This document shows, piece by piece, positions 26,827-36,483 of a DNA stretch of 64,000 nt (its first letter is position 1; every line of letters starts with the position of its first letter). The notes under the pieces were generated by a model. It made no database searches and was not told the DNA's origin. It was given only the letters and a program-made list of their open reading frames with translations. The translations under genes and the position numbers were made by a program. Source of the stretch: JACJWR01 sp963752505 (GTDB taxonomy: Bacteria > Actinomycetota > Actinomycetes > S36-B12 > UBA10799); contig CAVVYM010000002.1 in NCBI GenBank assembly GCA_963752505.1, forward strand, positions 248,001-312,000. Reading direction: 5' to 3'.

Positions 26827-28497
26827 ATGGCGGAGTTCATCTACGAAGACCTGCTTCCTCTGGGAGCCGACACCACGGACTACCGGCTCCTCACGACCGA
26901 CGGCGTGCAGCGGGTGGAAGCGGCGGGGCGGACCTTCCTGCAGGTCGAGCCAGAGGCCCTCAGGTTGCTTGCATTCGAGGCAATTCACGACATCCAGCAC
27001 CTGCTTCGACCGGGCCACCTCGCGCAACTGCGCAGGATTCTGGATGACCCGGAAGCCTCCCCAAACGACCGCTTCGTGGCCCTCGACCTGCTGAAAAACG
27101 CCAACATCGCCGCCGGTGGGGTGCTCCCGATGTGCCAGGACACGGGCACGGCCATCGTCATGGGCAAGAAGGGCAACCATGTCCTGACTGGCGGCAGGGA
27201 CGAGGAGCACCTATCGCGCGGGATCTACGACGCCTACGCGCAGTTCAATCTGCGCTATTCCCAGATGGCGCCGCTCACCATGTGGGAAGAAGTCAATACC
27301 GGCACGAACCTGCCCGCGCAGATTGAGCTGTACGCCGATACCGACCCGGAGCACGACTTGGCCTACAAGTTCCTGGTGATGGCCAAGGGCGGCGGTTCGG
27401 CGAACAAGTCCTTCCTGTTCCAGGAGACAAAAGCAGTGCTCAACCCGGCGTCGATGATGCAGTTCCTCGACGAGAGCCTGCGCAAGCTGGGCACAGCCGC
27501 CTGCCCGCCCTACCACTTGGCGGTGGTCGTGGGGGGCACCAGCGCGGAGTACGCGCTCAAGACCGCGAAGTACGCGTCAGCCCGCTACTACGATTCGCTG
27601 CCCACGCACGGCAGTCGATCGGGCCACGGGTTCCGCGATCCCGAACTCGAACAGCAGATCCTCGAACTGACTCAGAATTTTGGCATCGGGGCGCAATTCG
27701 GTGGCAAGTACTTCTGCCACGACGTGCGGGTCATTCGACTGCCCCGGCACGGGGCGAGCGCACCCATCGCCGTCGCCGTGTCGTGCTCGGCCGACCGTCA
27801 GGCCCTCGCGAAGATCACCCCCGAGGGAGTCTTTCTCGAGCAACTCGAGACCGAACCGGCGAAGTACCTGCCAGAGGTCACCGACGAGCACCTCGACGAC
27901 GACGTCGTGAAGATCGATCTGGATCAACCGATGTCAGTGATCCTGGAGCAGTTGAGCAAGTGCCCGGTGAAGACGCGGGTCTCGCTCACCGGAACCCTGG
28001 TGGTGGCCCGCGACATCGCCCACGCGCGCATCAAGGAGATGCTCGACCGCGGGGAGCCCATGCCCGACTACCTGCGTGACCACCCCGTCTACTACGCCGG
28101 TCCGGCGAAGACCCCGCAAGGCCTCCCCTCGGGATCCTTCGGACCCACCACCGCTGGTCGGATGGACGCCTACGTCGATCAGTTCCAGGCCCACGGTGGG
28201 TCGCTGGTGATGCTGGCCAAGGGAAACCGCTCTAAGGCAGTGGTGGACGCCTGCCGCAAGCACGGCGGCTTCTACCTGGGCTCTATCGGCGGCCCCGCCG
28301 CCCGGCTGGCCCAAGACTGCATCCGCAAAGTGGAGGTGCTGGACTTCGCGGACGCGGGGATGGAAGCGGTGTGGCGCATCGAGGTGGAGGACTTTCCGGC
28401 ATTCGTCGTGATGGACGACAAGGGAAACGACTTCTTCGCCGAGACTTCGCGACCGATAGCGAACCGAATCCCGGTCGGCCCACCGCAAGGTTCGTGA
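26827..28497 (+). CDS. Fumarate hydratase, class I (iron-sulphur)
   Basis: A 556-residue class I fumarase interconverting fumarate and malate in the TCA cycle. Cluster-binding cysteines are visible in VLPMCQDTGTAIVMGKKG, TAACPPYHLAVVVGGTSAEY and AVSCSADRQAL. The C-terminal half has HPVYYAGPAKTPQGLPSGSF and GPTTAGRMDAYVDQFQAHGG, typical of the beta domain. Domain order and length match single-chain FumA/FumB types rather than two-subunit enzymes. This oxygen-sensitive class differs from the class II FumC common in actinobacteria. Confidence 0.95.
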   Translation: MAEFIYEDLLPLGADTTDYRLLTTDGVQRVEAAGRTFLQVEPEALRLLAFEAIHDIQHLLRPGHLAQLRRILDDPEASPNDRFVALDLLKNANIAAGGVLPMCQDTGTAIVMGKKGNHVLTGGRDEEHLSRGIYDAYAQFNLRYSQMAPLTMWEEVNTGTNLPAQIELYADTDPEHDLAYKFLVMAKGGGSANKSFLFQETKAVLNPASMMQFLDESLRKLGTAACPPYHLAVVVGGTSAEYALKTAKYASARYYDSLPTHGSRSGHGFRDPELEQQILELTQNFGIGAQFGGKYFCHDVRVIRLPRHGASAPIAVAVSCSADRQALAKITPEGVFLEQLETEPAKYLPEVTDEHLDDDVVKIDLDQPMSVILEQLSKCPVKTRVSLTGTLVVARDIAHARIKEMLDRGEPMPDYLRDHPVYYAGPAKTPQGLPSGSFGPTTAGRMDAYVDQFQAHGGSLVMLAKGNRSKAVVDACRKHGGFYLGSIGGPAARLAQDCIRKVEVLDFADAGMEAVWRIEVEDFPAFVVMDDKGNDFFAETSRPIANRIPVGPPQGS

Positions 28498-28670
28498 GCT
28501 TTCCACTGTATTCAGGTGACAGGGTGTGGTTTTCACGTGCAAATGCCCGATTTGCCCGGACTCGATGGGTAAGGAAAGAGTCAATGTCGCGCGTCGTGCG
28601 GGCGACATCAACTTAAGTGGGCTCCAACAAACCGAGAAGGCTTGTGCCACACACCCAAGGACCCGAGTTG

Positions 28671-29768
28671 ATGCCGCAGAAATCCGCACGTAGTCCCCGT
28701 CGTTCTCGTCGGATCGTCACTGCAGTTGCCCTCGCCATGCCCCTCGTGACCCTGGCCGCCACTCCGGCTCTCGCGGAGGCCGCCCCGAGCCCGTCTACCG
28801 CCGCCGAAACCACCACCACACCGGCGGCGACATCGTCCGCCGCACCTGATCCCTTTGCAGCCCCCAGCTCGGCAGACCCTCAACCGGTCGACGAAGCGAC
28901 GCCCTCGGCCACACCCACGGCAGCTGAATCCGCCACGACCGACCCGAGCCCCACGCTAACTCCGACGCCTCCGGCGACGACCACCGCTCCACCCGCTCCC
29001 AGCGCGACGCCAACCGCGCCCCCCGAGGCGTCCCAGACGCCCGAGGCGAGGGCCCGAGGCGTTGGATCCATCGGCATCGCCGGAGGAGGTGGCGCCGATG
29101 AACAGTGCCATGGCCGAAGCCATTGAGCGGCGCATCATCGACGACCCGGCTTTCCGGCTTCGAGTTCATCGAGATCATCAAACAGCGCATCGCCACGGAG
29201 CCAGCCGTTCGCCGAATCGTTCCGGGCCGAAGTTCAGCGCCGGATCGCCACCGAGCCCTTCTTCGCATCTGGTCTGGCGAGGAGGCACTGCGGGCGGAGT
29301 CCAACGCGAACCTCGGGGTCGGCGCGACCACGTGGACCGGGGGCCCAATTCGGCACCCGCGCGGCGTCAGCTACTACTGGCAGGTGACGAGGTGGGGCGA
29401 ACTCGTGCTCGGCGTCATGGCCGAACTCAACATCGACCCCTACTACTTCCCAGGCATTATGGCTCAGATCCAACAGGAGTCCGCGGGCTACTCGGACGCG
29501 GTGAACGGCTGGGACTCCAACTGGAGAATCGGCTACGCCTCGTACGGCCTGCTGCAGACAATCGCCCCCACCTACCGCACCTACGCCAAACCGGGCTATG
29601 CCGGCACCCTCACCTACAAAACCGTGAACGGCCGCCGCCAGCAGTTCCAAGAACCCGTGGCAGACGTACCCCTACACGAACCTCTACGCGGCATTGAACT
29701 ACGTCATCTCACGCTACGGCTACTCAAAGTTCAAGTCCTGGAACGCCGGTTACAATCAGGGCTACTGA
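28671..29768 (+). pseudogene. Frameshifted secreted transglycosylase (SLT-type) gene
   Basis: The start is intact: ATG after AAGGA, a signal peptide ending ALAEA and a long Pro/Thr/Ala linker. Beyond about 29050 the protein has to be read by changing frame about five times: near 29055, 29152, 29206, 29270 and 29651. Stitched together it has a repeated RRI(A/I)-x-(D/E)P-F block, then a transglycosylase-like domain (YYFPGIMAQIQQESAGYSDA, SYGLLQTIAPTYRTYAKPGY) and the tail PWQTYPYTNLYAALNYVISR to GYNQGY. Each shift is explained by one inserted base, except a TCTGG tandem duplication at about 29268-29277. Either a decayed gene or a poor-quality stretch. The 173 bases upstream (28498-28670) hold no gene I can recognise. 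Confidence 0.75.
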
Positions 29769-31075
29769 GCCCCGAGTACGTCGGTGACGAGCGCGGCGAT
29801 CGCCGACCGCTCGGACCGGGTGAGGGTGACGTGGGCGAACAGCGGGTGCCCCTTCAGTTTCTCCACCACCGCCACGACGCCGTCGTGACGGCCCACGCGT
29901 AGATTGTCACGCTGGGCAACGTCGTGCGTGAGCACGACGCGCGAGCCGCGCCCGATGCGCGAGAGCACGGTCAGCAGCACGTTGCGCTCCAACGACTGGG
30001 CCTCGTCGACGATCACGAATGAATCGTGCAGGCTGCGCCCCCGGATGTGGGTCAATGGCAGCACCTCGACCATGTCGCGATCGATGAGTTCGTCCACCAC
30101 GTCCGGCGAGGTGACCGCGCCCAGCGTGTCGTAGACCGCCTGCGCCCAAGGCGCCATCTTGTCGCCTTCGGATCCGGGCAGGTACCCCAACTCCTGGCCG
30201 CCGACAGCATAGAGCGGCCGGAACACCACAACCTTGCGGTGCAACTGCCGCTCCATCACCAACTCCAGGCCGGCACACAACGCGAGGGCCGACTTTCCGG
30301 TGCCGGCGTTGCCCCCCAGCGACACGATGCCCACGTCGGGATCCATCAACAATTCCAGCGCAATGCGCTGCTCGGCAGAACGTCCGCGGAGGCCGAAGGT
30401 CTCCCGATCGCCACGCACCAACCGGACCTGCTTGCCGGCAGTGACCACCCCCAAAGCGCTACCCCGGTGCGAATGCAGCACCACTCCGGTGTGGCACGGG
30501 AGGTCCCGAGCCTCGTCGATGTCCACCAGATCGTGGTGGTAGATGTCCTCCACCACCTGATCCGGCACGTCCAGTTCGGACATCCCGGTCCAACCGCTGG
30601 AGACCGCCAACTCCGCGCGGTACTCTTCCGCGGCCAACCCAGCCACCGACGCTTTGACCCGCATCGGCAAGTCCTTGCTCACCACCACCACGTCGTGACC
30701 CTCTGCGGCCAGATTTGCTGCCACCGCCAAAATCCTGGTGTCGTTATCGCCGAGGCGAAGGCCCGCCGGCAACACGGTGGGGTCGGTGTGGTTGAGTTCC
30801 ACGCTCAGCCGGCCACCGTCGGCCAGTGGCACCGGAGTGTGCAACGCGCCATGGCTGAGCCGTAGATCGTCGAGCAGCCGCAGGGCGGTGCGGGCGAAGT
30901 AGCCCAACTCCGGGTGGGTGCGCTTGGCCTCCAACTCGGTGATCACCACCACTGGCAACACCACGTTGTGTTCGTCGAAGCGCAGCATCGCGTGTGGATC
31001 CGAGAGCAGCACGGAGGTGTCGAGCACGTAGGTCCGCACGCTGGTGGCCAGTTGGATCGGATCCTCGTGCGTCAT
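29762..31075 (-). CDS. phoH2: PhoH2-type PIN-PhoH ATPase
   Basis: A 437-residue protein with an N-terminal PIN nuclease domain (TYVLDTSVLLSDPHAMLRFD, VITELEAKR, GDNDTRILAVAANLA with the acidic residues) and a C-terminal PhoH ATPase (Walker A GGNAGTGKSALALCAG near residue 250, Walker B DSFVIVDEAQSLE, and GRGSRVVLTHDVAQRDN). PhoH2 proteins have been described as RNA helicase/ribonucleases. ATG 31075 (MTHEDPIQLATS) fits family length. Its stop overlaps the end of the convergent pseudogene by seven bases. Confidence 0.93.
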   Translation of the reverse strand: MTHEDPIQLATSVRTYVLDTSVLLSDPHAMLRFDEHNVVLPVVVITELEAKRTHPELGYFARTALRLLDDLRLSHGALHTPVPLADGGRLSVELNHTDPTVLPAGLRLGDNDTRILAVAANLAAEGHDVVVVSKDLPMRVKASVAGLAAEEYRAELAVSSGWTGMSELDVPDQVVEDIYHHDLVDIDEARDLPCHTGVVLHSHRGSALGVVTAGKQVRLVRGDRETFGLRGRSAEQRIALELLMDPDVGIVSLGGNAGTGKSALALCAGLELVMERQLHRKVVVFRPLYAVGGQELGYLPGSEGDKMAPWAQAVYDTLGAVTSPDVVDELIDRDMVEVLPLTHIRGRSLHDSFVIVDEAQSLERNVLLTVLSRIGRGSRVVLTHDVAQRDNLRVGRHDGVVAVVEKLKGHPLFAHVTLTRSERSAIAALVTDVLGAQ

Positions 31076-31158
31076 GCGGACCTCCGCTGCTCGGGTCACT
31101 CCCCGGGCGCCCCGTCGGCGACCGGCGGATGCTGCGAACCTAACCCGCACCCGCGCCA

Positions 31159-31181
31159 CGGCGGCGTGTGACACGCCGCCG
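31159..31181. repeat. Perfect 10-bp inverted repeat between phoH2 and acs
   Basis: CGGCGGCGTG, a three-base spacer TGA, then CACGCCGCCG. It lies in the 235-base gap between the divergent phoH2 and acs starts, so it is not a terminator for either gene. An operator or a hairpin in a 5-prime leader are the natural possibilities. The remainder of the gap shows a possible -10 (TAGCAT, 31235-31240) toward acs. Confidence 0.6.
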
Positions 31182-31310
31182 CTCGGGTGCCAGGTGAATT
31201 CCGATGGCCCTGGCGCCGGAGCACCCCAACTGCATAGCATCACCACTATCCGCTGACCCTGCCCGAACCCGCTGGCTCGCCCTTGCGGCCGACCACGAAA
31301 GGCCCTTCAC

Positions 31311-33266
<1,956 letters not shown>

Positions 33267-33270
33267 GGAC

Positions 33271-34224
33271 GTGGCCGCTCACTGCGGATTCCGGTCGAGT
33301 CTCGTCGACGTCGCATTGCGACTCACCGAAACCGAACCGGCCATCGCGGTCGCAGCCGCCATGTCCGACGCCGCGGATCGACGAACCGACGAACTGATCT
33401 GCGACTTCATCGATACGGCCGGGCCACCACCCGCCGACTTCGCTTGGCTGGCCCTGGGCTCACACGCCAGACGCGAGTTGCACTGCGCGAGCGACCAAGA
33501 CCACGCGCTCGTGTGGGCCACCGGCAGCGCCGCCGCGAGTGCCTACGCCATCGATCTGGCAACGCACGTGATCGTCGGCCTGCAGCGGTTCGGCATGCGG
33601 CCCTGCAGCGACGCCTACATGGCTGATCACTGGTCGCACTCGTTGGACGACTGGCCCGACATCATCGCTGAGCGCCTCAGTGCTCCTGCGCCGGACGCCG
33701 TGCTCGACGCCGATATCTTCCTCGACCTACGGCGGGTGACGGGACCGCTGAACGTCGACCCGCTGGCCGTGGCGCTGCGCCGCGGCGCCGAGTCTGGGCG
33801 CATGCTGCACGGGCTGGCCCAGGCGGCCAACTCCTCCGGAGTCCCGCTCACGGCGCTGGGTCGGCTGCCGCGCGGAGCGATCGACGTCAAGGAGTCCGGC
33901 CTAGCGCCGATCGTGCTGCTGGCCCGGCTTTACGGCTTGGTGTCGGAGTCGCCGCAGGTCGGCACGCGCGAACGGTTGACCGACGCCGCTGCCGGTGGGG
34001 CCCTGAGCCCGAAGCTCTCCGGGCAACTCGACTTCGCCTACACCTTCCTCACTCGCGTCCGGCTGCACTCCCAACTCCGCCAGCTCGCGACCGGCACCGA
34101 CCTGACCGACACCCTCACAATCGCGGACATCCCGTGGCAGGATCGGGGACTGCTGCGCACGGCCTTGCGCAGCGTGAGATCGGCCCAGGGAACCACTGCG
34201 ATGAGCTATCGGACCGACCTCTAG
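33271..34224 (+). CDS. DUF294-type putative nucleotidyltransferase without CBS domains
   Basis: A 317-residue protein with a GlnD-like nucleotidyltransferase motif, LALGSHARRELHCASDQDHA (Gly-Ser then Asp-x-Asp), near residue 65, followed by an alpha-helical C-terminal domain as in DUF294/DUF294_C proteins. Most relatives carry cyclic-nucleotide and CBS domains in front; these are missing here. In other bacteria such genes often sit beside acs and an exonuclease, as here, so a link to acetate metabolism is plausible but unproven. GTG start, four bases after acs. Confidence 0.78.
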   Translation: MAAHCGFRSSLVDVALRLTETEPAIAVAAAMSDAADRRTDELICDFIDTAGPPPADFAWLALGSHARRELHCASDQDHALVWATGSAAASAYAIDLATHVIVGLQRFGMRPCSDAYMADHWSHSLDDWPDIIAERLSAPAPDAVLDADIFLDLRRVTGPLNVDPLAVALRRGAESGRMLHGLAQAANSSGVPLTALGRLPRGAIDVKESGLAPIVLLARLYGLVSESPQVGTRERLTDAAAGGALSPKLSGQLDFAYTFLTRVRLHSQLRQLATGTDLTDTLTIADIPWQDRGLLRTALRSVRSAQGTTAMSYRTDL

Positions 34225-34251
34225 CCGACACCGCTACCCGCGAGGAGGACT

Positions 34252-34887
34252 ATGACCCCGCGGGCTTCCTTCGTGGACACCCCGCTGCGCGAGGTGGTGT
34301 TCACGGTGGTGGACTGCGAAACCACCGGATTGCACGCCAGCGCCGGCGACCGCCTGGTGGCAGTGGCTGCGGTGCGCGTGGATGCCGGGCAGGTGCGTGC
34401 TGAGGACACGTTCGACGAGTTGGTGAACCCGCGGCGCGCCATTCCAACCTCCTCGATCGCGATCCACGGCATTACCGAACACATGGTTGCCGACGCCCGG
34501 CTGGCCACCGACGTCGTCGCGGATTTCGCCGCCTACGCCGAGTCGTCCGTCCTGGTGGGCCACCATCTGGGCTTTGACTTGGGCTTCCTGGCACCGGCCG
34601 CGGCCAAGGCCGGTGCCGAGTTGGAGCCCTTCCGGCTCGACACCATGCTGCTCTCGGCCGCGCTTTTCACCGAGCCCGGTGCCCGCCACGGCCTGGACTC
34701 GCTGTGCCGGCGGCTGGGGGTGGACATCGTCGGTCGTCACACCGCGCTCGGCGATGCGCTCGCCACCGCTGAGGTGCTGGTGCGGATGATTCCGATGTTG
34801 GCGGCCAAGGGCGTGCACACCCTCGAACAAGCACAGGCCGCGGCCCGCGACACCGATCTTGCCCGCCGAATCGCCGAGGGTGCCTAG
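34252..34887 (+). CDS. DnaQ-like 3'-5' exonuclease
   Basis: A 211-residue DEDDh exonuclease. The metal-binding motifs are VVDCETTGLHASAGDRLVAV (Exo I), VGHHLGFDLGFLAP (Exo II) and GRHTALGDALATAEVLVRM (His and Asp of Exo III). The single-domain form resembles DNA polymerase III epsilon-type proofreading or repair nucleases. GAGGAGG sits just before the ATG. It is probably co-transcribed with acs and the DUF294 gene. Confidence 0.9.
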   Translation: MTPRASFVDTPLREVVFTVVDCETTGLHASAGDRLVAVAAVRVDAGQVRAEDTFDELVNPRRAIPTSSIAIHGITEHMVADARLATDVVADFAAYAESSVLVGHHLGFDLGFLAPAAAKAGAELEPFRLDTMLLSAALFTEPGARHGLDSLCRRLGVDIVGRHTALGDALATAEVLVRMIPMLAAKGVHTLEQAQAAARDTDLARRIAEGA

Positions 34888-34901
34888 CGTGCGACCGCTA
34901 C

Positions 34902-35672
34902 CTAGTTGCCGAACCGCCGATGCCGCATCGTGTAGGCACGCAGCGCACGGAGGAAATCCACCTTGCGGAAGTCCGGCCAGTAGGCCTCGCAGAAGTAGAA
35001 CTCCGAGTGCGCCGACTGCCACAGCAGGAACCCGGAGAGCCGCTGCTCGCCCGACGTGCGGATGACGAGGTCGGGATCGGGCTGGCCTCGGGTGTAGAGA
35101 TGCGCCGCGATATCCGCCGAATCAAGCATCCCTGCCAATTCGTCGAGGCTGGTTCCGCGCTGGTGGTGCTCGATGAGCAGCGATCGCACAGCATCGACCA
35201 CCTCCTGGCGCCCGCCGTAGCCGATGGCCACGTTCACCAGCAGCCCCCGCGAGTCCTTGGTGGCGGATTCGGCCTCTTTGAGTACCCGGGCGGTGTGGCT
35301 CGGCAGCAGATCCAGCGCCCCCACCGGGTGCACGCGCCACTTGCCGGTGGCGGCGAGGCCAGACACCGTGTCCTCGATGATTCCGAACAGGGCCGCCAGT
35401 TCGTCCTCGGGCCGTTCGAGGTTGTCGGTCGAGAGCAGCCACAGCGTCACCACCTCGACATGGGCCTCCTCACACCAGTCCAGGAAGTCTGCGATCTTCG
35501 CCGCGCCGGCCCGGTGGCCTGCCTCGGAACCAGCGCCCTGCAACGACGCCCAACGTCGGTTGCCGTCGAGGATCACGCCCACGTGGCGGGGGAAATCCGC
35601 CGCCGGGATCTTGGCAAGGTCCTCCACGAGACGTCGCGCGTACAAGTCGTACACGACATCGCGGAGCAACAT
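34902..35672 (-). CDS. Cis-prenyltransferase (short-chain isoprenyl diphosphate synthase, UppS family)
   Basis: A 256-residue enzyme of the undecaprenyl diphosphate synthase family. Hallmarks are VGVILDGNRRWASLQGAGSE near residue 30, VVTLWLLSTDNLERPEDEL, VNVAIGYGGRQEVVDAVRSL and PDLVIRTSGEQRLSGFLLWQ with SEFYFCEAYWPDFRKVDFLR. Together with mca and greA nearby it matches the mycobacterial region that holds Rv1086, a Z-farnesyl diphosphate synthase, so a short product is likely. AAGGCGG precedes the ATG. Confidence 0.9.
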   Translation of the reverse strand: MLLRDVVYDLYARRLVEDLAKIPAADFPRHVGVILDGNRRWASLQGAGSEAGHRAGAAKIADFLDWCEEAHVEVVTLWLLSTDNLERPEDELAALFGIIEDTVSGLAATGKWRVHPVGALDLLPSHTARVLKEAESATKDSRGLLVNVAIGYGGRQEVVDAVRSLLIEHHQRGTSLDELAGMLDSADIAAHLYTRGQPDPDLVIRTSGEQRLSGFLLWQSAHSEFYFCEAYWPDFRKVDFLRALRAYTMRHRRFGN

Positions 35673-35799
35673 CGAAACCGCCTTAACTCATGCGGGCACG
35701 CCACGTTGGCAGCACGAGCCAACTCTGCCACACGCACCCCGTGCATTGCGCCGGAGGCGCGGCAGGGCGCGGCCGCTTCCTGCCACTGGGTCCGTGGAG

Positions 35800-36462
35800 C
35801 TAGCCGACCGGCCGCTGCAACTCGATCGGGCCGGTATCGCCGTAGGCGATGCCAATGGCGTCGGCCTGGGCCAGCAGAACGCGTAGGAAAGAGAGCAGTT
35901 CCGGCGCGGCGAGCATCGCCCGCACCCCTTGACCGCCATCCCCCCAGGCGTCCAATACAGCGCGCTCGCGCAGCACCCAGCGACCAAGGCCCCGCTCGTC
36001 GGTGGTCAGCCATTGCTTGGAGGTGCGCAGTGAGCACCTGAGCTCGGCCAACCGGGCGGGATCATCCGGATCCCGATGGCGGAAGGAGAACAACGATCGT
36101 TCCCTGGGGAGGTAGCGAGTCAGCGTGGCCCAGGCGGCACCCTCGGGCTGCCCATGGTCGGCGGCCCAGGCGCGCACGCCGGCTTCCATGGAACTGGGGG
36201 GAAAACGATCCTCCGGCGCGACACTGGCCTCCCCAACCCCGCCGTCGGCAACCGGGCCCACCTCGTTGATCGCACCCTCCACCCGAGTGGCCAGCGTGGC
36301 CAGGAAGAATCCGCAGCGCTCGCCGACCACTCCGAACGGCTGGCCGTCGCGCAACAACCGCAGCGTCATCTCGTAGGGCACGTCGTCTCGGTCGAGCACC
36401 GGATCGGGCAGCACGGAGAGTGTGGTTCCATCCACGCAGGTCACGTCCGCCACGTGCGACAC
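35800..36462 (-). CDS. Conserved-looking protein of unknown function
   Basis: A 220-residue soluble protein that I do not recognise. It has no signal peptide or membrane helix. Notable segments are VADVTCVDGTTLSVLPDPVL, GERCGFFLATLATRVEGAIN, RSLFSFRHRDPDDPARLAEL and ALDAWGDGG-like WGDGGQGVRAML. Trp, Arg and acidic residues are frequent. It reads in the same direction as the DUF255 gene 21 bases upstream and is probably in its operon. Codon usage looks like the neighbours. Confidence 0.7.
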   Translation of the reverse strand: MSHVADVTCVDGTTLSVLPDPVLDRDDVPYEMTLRLLRDGQPFGVVGERCGFFLATLATRVEGAINEVGPVADGGVGEASVAPEDRFPPSSMEAGVRAWAADHGQPEGAAWATLTRYLPRERSLFSFRHRDPDDPARLAELRCSLRTSKQWLTTDERGLGRWVLRERAVLDAWGDGGQGVRAMLAAPELLSFLRVLLAQADAIGIAYGDTGPIELQRPVG

Positions 36463-36483
36463 AGTACGCGATCAGCGGACCGG

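Noticed and set aside
28498..28670. Short frames in the gap before the broken transglycosylase gene
   Set aside because: No ribosome binding site or protein-like composition; probably the gene's leader and promoter.
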